From Syntrophomonadaceae bacterium (lineage in GTDB: Bacteria; Bacillota; Dethiobacteria; DTU022): DNA of 9,431 nt. The translations under genes and the position numbers were made by a program. The stretch spans positions 1-9,431 of the forward strand of contig SLSE01000004.1 of assembly GCA_007130585.1 (NCBI GenBank), written 5' to 3'. Under the pieces are notes generated by a model, which was not told the DNA's origin, searched no databases, and saw only the letters and a list, made by a program, of their open reading frames with translations. Position 1 is the first letter of the stretch. The number at the start of each line of letters is the position of its first letter. Shown here in pieces: positions 6,847 to 9,431 of this stretch.

Positions 6847-8002
6847 TTATGACGTCATCATCGTCGGCTGTGGAAGTGTCGGCAACCCAACCGCATGCCA
6901 GCTGGCCCAGGCCGGCTTGAAGGTGCTTGTACTCGACCGGCGCTCTTCTGCAGGCCAGGGCGAGAACAAAACGGCAATTGGCGGAGTAAGAGCCACTCAC
7001 TCCGATCCGGGCAAAATTTCCACCTGCCTGTTCAGTATTGACATTTTTTCTACCTGGGAAGAAAAATACGGCTTCGATATCGGCTGGAAACCGGGGGGCT
7101 ACTGTTTCCCCGTTTATGATCCCGAAACCGAGTCTACCCTGCGCGGCCTGATTCCCTACCAGAAAGAATGCGGTATGCGTATTGACTGGGTCAGCCCGGA
7201 TAAAGTGCGGGAACTGGTCCCGGGAATTAACCCGGAAGGTTTGCGCGGTGGAACCTATTCACCCGATGACGGGCAGGTATCTTCAATCCTGGCCCCGATC
7301 GCCTTTCAGCGCGAAGCCGAGAAACATGGGGCCGTGTACCGGTTTAATGAAACGGTTACCGGTTACCTGAGCAAGGGCGACAGGATCACCGGAGTTAAAA
7401 CCGACAGGAGCGCTTATAATGCCGAATGGGTAGTCCTGGCTGCCGGATCTGATGCCGCCCGGCACGGAACCCTGCTGGGAATTGAGATACCCGTTACCCC
7501 CGACTCGCACGAAGCCGGCATATCGGCGCCGATCGAGCAGTTCCTGGAACCCCTGATTGTCGATCTCAGGCCCGGGCCGGAAGGAAAAACCGCCAATTTC
7601 TATTTCGGACAAAATAAAGAAGGCCAGATTATTTTCTGCTACACGCCAAAAGAGCTGTTCGTGGGGACAGACCGCGAATCGCTTTCCGAATTCCTCCCTG
7701 TCCTGGCCGGCAGAATGATTTCCCTGATCCCCAGGTTTAAAAATTTATTGATTCGCCGGATCTGGCGGGGCTGCTACCCGATGACTCCCGACGGCATACC
7801 GATTATCGACTATGCTCCCGGACTTGAAGGCCTGATTCTTGCCGTTGGCATGTGCGGGCAGGGCCTGATGCTCGGACCCGGGGTGGGTAAAAACATTACC
7901 GCCATGATTACCACGGGTAACTCATGCATCCCTTCAGAAGGGCAGAGCTGTTTCCGCTACGAACGTGACCTCTTTAAGGCCAAAACAGAAACCCTGAAGT
8001 AA
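6830..8002 (+). CDS. FAD-dependent DAO-fold oxidoreductase (HcnC / sarcosine oxidase beta / glycine oxidase type)
   Basis: A 390-residue cytoplasmic flavoenzyme, a typical length for the D-amino-acid-oxidase superfamily. It probably oxidises a C-N bond of an amino or imino acid and passes electrons to gene 2 rather than oxygen. The N-terminal FAD fold reads DVIIVGCGSVG (residues 8-18, GxGxxG), followed by the acidic end of beta-2 (D36). A clade-specific GENKTAIGGVRATHSD stretch (44-59) sits where the flavin-contact loop of this family lies. The C-terminal signature WRGCYPMTPDGIPIID (312-327) and the GMCGQGLMLGP segment (340-350) are typical of DAO proteins. The gene overlaps gene 2 by 17 nt and so is probably translationally coupled. 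The pairing with a SoxA/HcnA-like partner recalls HcnABC (glycine to cyanide), octopine/nopaline oxidase and archaeal dye-linked proline dehydrogenase. The substrate cannot be told from the sequence: sarcosine, glycine, proline, hydroxyproline or an opine are all possible. Confidence 0.9.
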   Translation: MSTNNNYDVIIVGCGSVGNPTACQLAQAGLKVLVLDRRSSAGQGENKTAIGGVRATHSDPGKISTCLFSIDIFSTWEEKYGFDIGWKPGGYCFPVYDPETESTLRGLIPYQKECGMRIDWVSPDKVRELVPGINPEGLRGGTYSPDDGQVSSILAPIAFQREAEKHGAVYRFNETVTGYLSKGDRITGVKTDRSAYNAEWVVLAAGSDAARHGTLLGIEIPVTPDSHEAGISAPIEQFLEPLIVDLRPGPEGKTANFYFGQNKEGQIIFCYTPKELFVGTDRESLSEFLPVLAGRMISLIPRFKNLLIRRIWRGCYPMTPDGIPIIDYAPGLEGLILAVGMCGQGLMLGPGVGKNITAMITTGNSCIPSEGQSCFRYERDLFKAKTETLK

Positions 8003-8188
8003 AATCGAATCGCTTTTTGTAATGCAGCCATCCCGATTAGCGCAATCTTTCCCTGACGTCCTGCCCGGCGGTTGCCTTCCGGGGTGTTATAATTTGCCGC
8101 CCCGACCAGATCCCCTTATGCGCTGCTTGCATTCATGTTATTATTCAGATAGAATATTTTTTAAGATCTCTGCTGGGGGGAAAATTTT
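8003..8188 (+). other. Intergenic region between the redox operon and proC
   Basis: 186 nt without a credible gene. I see no clear rho-independent terminator for the operon: TTTTT at about 8012-8016 is not preceded by a stable stem, and the CCCGG (8064-8068)/CCGGG (8079-8083) hairpin is not followed by a T-run. The only strong signal is the extended -10 element annotated separately. Confidence 0.6.
8085..8093 (+). promoter_or_regulatory. Extended -10 promoter upstream of proC
   Basis: TGTTATAAT (8085-8093) matches the extended -10 consensus TGnTATAAT exactly. No good -35 box lies at the usual distance, as is common for extended -10 promoters. Predicted transcription start is near 8100, leaving a leader of about 89 nt. 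This suggests proC is transcribed separately from the redox operon. Confidence 0.5.
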
Positions 8189-8998
8189 ATGAAAAATAAT
8201 ATTGGCCTGATCGGCTGCGGCGAAATGGGCTCGGCCCTGGCGAGGGGAATGATTACCTGGGGAGGAGTAGACCCCTCCTCTGTATATCTCTATGATATCA
8301 ATGCGGAAAGAAAGGGAGCGCTGGCTGTGGAACTTAAAACCAATACCGCAGACAGTGTAGCTGATCTGATCCCCCACTGCCGTCTCGTATTCATAGCCGT
8401 GAAGCCCCAGGATACCGAAGGACTGCTCTACTCGATAAAACCGCTGGTTAAAACCGGCCAAATATTTATATCAATCGCAGCCGGCATAACAATCAACTAT
8501 ATTGAGAGCTGTCTTTATCCCGGTACCAAGGTTATACGTTTAATGCCGAATACTCCCTGCCTGATCGGGGAGGGGACAATCGTAATCAGCACCGGCGATG
8601 CTGTAACGGATGAAGAGCGCAAAGAAGTGGAGAACCTCCTGAAATCGCTGGGGATCACTGTCCGCCTGCCGGAAAACCTGATGGATGCCGCCACCGGACT
8701 GAGCGGAACCGGTCCGGCTTACGTGTACCTGTTTATCGAAACCCTGATCGATGCCGGCGTTTCCGTCGGCATACGGAGGGACGTTGCGGCCAGGCTGGTC
8801 ATTCAGAACGTGATCGGGGCATCAAAAATGCTCCATTCAAACACGGTCCACCCGGCCGAGCTGCGTAATATTGTAACTTCCCCGGCCGGAACAACCAGTT
8901 CCGCCATGCTGGTGCTGGAGGAAGAAGGGTTCCGGAGCTGCCTGATCAAAGCAGTCAGGGAGGCGACAAAACGGTCCGGAGAGCTGCGCCTCGGTTGA
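8189..8998 (+). CDS. proC: Pyrroline-5-carboxylate reductase
   Basis: Catalyses the last step of proline synthesis, NAD(P)H-dependent reduction of 1-pyrroline-5-carboxylate to proline, in the cytoplasm. It has 269 residues, the normal family length. The N-terminal Rossmann motif IGLIGCGEMGSALARGM (residues 5-21) is followed by VKPQ (71-74), RLMPNTP (117-123) and the family hallmark LSGTGPAYVY (171-180). The C-terminal helical domain ends with the SPAGTT segment (231-236) and LEEEGF, close to the P5CR signature. A G-run (8175-8180) serves as Shine-Dalgarno 8 nt before the ATG. It has its own probable promoter. It follows a DAO-fold dehydrogenase operon, so a link to proline or other imino-acid turnover is possible. 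ProC is a housekeeping enzyme, however, and such neighbourhood is weak evidence. Confidence 0.95.
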   Translation: MKNNIGLIGCGEMGSALARGMITWGGVDPSSVYLYDINAERKGALAVELKTNTADSVADLIPHCRLVFIAVKPQDTEGLLYSIKPLVKTGQIFISIAAGITINYIESCLYPGTKVIRLMPNTPCLIGEGTIVISTGDAVTDEERKEVENLLKSLGITVRLPENLMDAATGLSGTGPAYVYLFIETLIDAGVSVGIRRDVAARLVIQNVIGASKMLHSNTVHPAELRNIVTSPAGTTSSAMLVLEEEGFRSCLIKAVREATKRSGELRLG

Positions 8999-9060
8999 TC
9001 CGGGCTGCGTAATACTATTCATTATGGTCAACCACTTATAATCACGAAGGAGCTGTGCCG

Positions 9061-9431
9061 ATGAAACGTTTTCAGGAAGCGCTGAAAAATAAATTGCCTA
9101 TGCTGGTTGACACAACCCTGCGGGACGGCGAGCAGACCGCCGGTGTCGTCTTTTCAAACCGGGAAAAGCTGCGCATCGCCAAAATGCTGGACAATTTGGG
9201 GGTCCACCAGATCGAGGCGGGTATACCCGTAATGGGCGGGGACGAAAAAGATGTGATCAGGGAAATGGTATCTTATAACCTGCAGGCCAGTATAATGGCC
9301 TGGAACAGGGCCAATATAGAGGATATCAAGCATTCCGTCGACTGCGGTGTCGATGCAGTTGCCATATCAATTTCCACATCTGACATTCACATTACCCACA
9401 AACTGAGGACTTCAAGGGAGTGGGTCCTTGA
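9061..9431 (+). CDS. Homocitrate synthase / Re-citrate synthase family protein (5' part, truncated by window end)
   Basis: The first 123 residues of a DRE-TIM metallolyase, a family that condenses acetyl-CoA with a 2-oxoacid. The signature DTTLRDGEQTAGVVF (residues 17-31) supplies the metal and catalytic residues, and IEAGIPVMGGDE (about 52-63) and SIMAWNRA follow in the NifV-like order. HKLRTSREWVL at the window end matches the NifV/Re-citrate synthase branch better than 2-isopropylmalate synthase, judged from memory of the families. In strict anaerobes this branch includes true homocitrate synthases (nitrogenase cofactor) and the Re-face citrate synthase known from Clostridium kluyveri, so the product, citrate or homocitrate, is undecided. 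AAGGAG (9047-9052) is 8 nt before the ATG. It lies 62 nt after proC and may be co-transcribed with it. Confidence 0.85.
   Translation, partial: MKRFQEALKNKLPMLVDTTLRDGEQTAGVVFSNREKLRIAKMLDNLGVHQIEAGIPVMGGDEKDVIREMVSYNLQASIMAWNRANIEDIKHSVDCGVDAVAISISTSDIHITHKLRTSREWVL

Noticed and set aside
8064..8083. CCCGG/CCGGG hairpin as terminator of the redox operon
   Set aside because: The stem is only 5 bp with a 10-nt loop and is not followed by a run of T residues.
9037..9042. TATAAT upstream of the citrate/homocitrate synthase gene as a promoter
   Set aside because: No -35 box lies at proper spacing, and the implied start near 9049 would fall inside the AAGGAG ribosome site. Co-transcription with proC is as likely.

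Overview
The window looks like chromosome from a strictly anaerobic Clostridia-type Firmicute, possibly a Peptococcaceae-like or syntrophic fermenter. The reasons are: sigma-A promoters with near-consensus boxes, purine-rich Shine-Dalgarno sites, a roughly half-GC coding style, very large iron-sulfur flavoproteins, and a NifV/Re-citrate-synthase-like gene of the kind common in such anaerobes. This is inferred from gene content and style; no taxonomic marker gene is present. All protein genes lie on the + strand.

Layout. (1) Positions 1-70 may hold the last codons of an upstream gene. (2) Positions 54-380 hold a promoter and then a stretch with strong, mutually consistent long-range pairings. 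I read this as a structured RNA of about 290 nt of a class I do not recognise. (3) A second clear sigma-A promoter (437-466) drives a tightly coupled three-gene operon (515-8002) whose genes overlap by 4 and 17 nt. (4) After a 186-nt gap with an extended -10 promoter comes proC (8189-8998). (5) The 5' part of a homocitrate synthase / Re-citrate synthase family gene (9061 onward) runs off the window.

The operon is the main interest. Gene 1 is a NuoE-NuoF fusion that carries its own two-cluster ferredoxin tail, so it is an NADH/FMN module. Gene 2 (1315 residues) strings together a NuoG-like ferredoxin front end, two further [4Fe-4S] sites, an MvhD-like [2Fe-2S] domain and an unrecognised insert of about 240 residues. 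These are followed by a sarcosine-oxidase-alpha/HcnA-like [2Fe-2S] domain, a two-dinucleotide-fold flavoprotein domain, another ferredoxin pair and a BFD-like [2Fe-2S] domain. Gene 3 is a D-amino-acid-oxidase-fold (DAO) flavoprotein of the HcnC/SoxB/glycine-oxidase type. Motif counting gives about 15 Fe-S clusters, one FMN and two FADs. No hydrogenase H-cluster motif or molybdopterin formate dehydrogenase is visible. The simplest model is a soluble dehydrogenase for an amino or imino acid (or similar amine) that passes electrons from gene 3 through gene 2 to NAD at gene 1. The MvhD-like domain and the many ferredoxin domains make flavin-based electron bifurcation or confurcation conceivable. 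Substrate, direction and bifurcation are inference. The downstream proC hints at an imino-acid link but appears to be a separate transcription unit.
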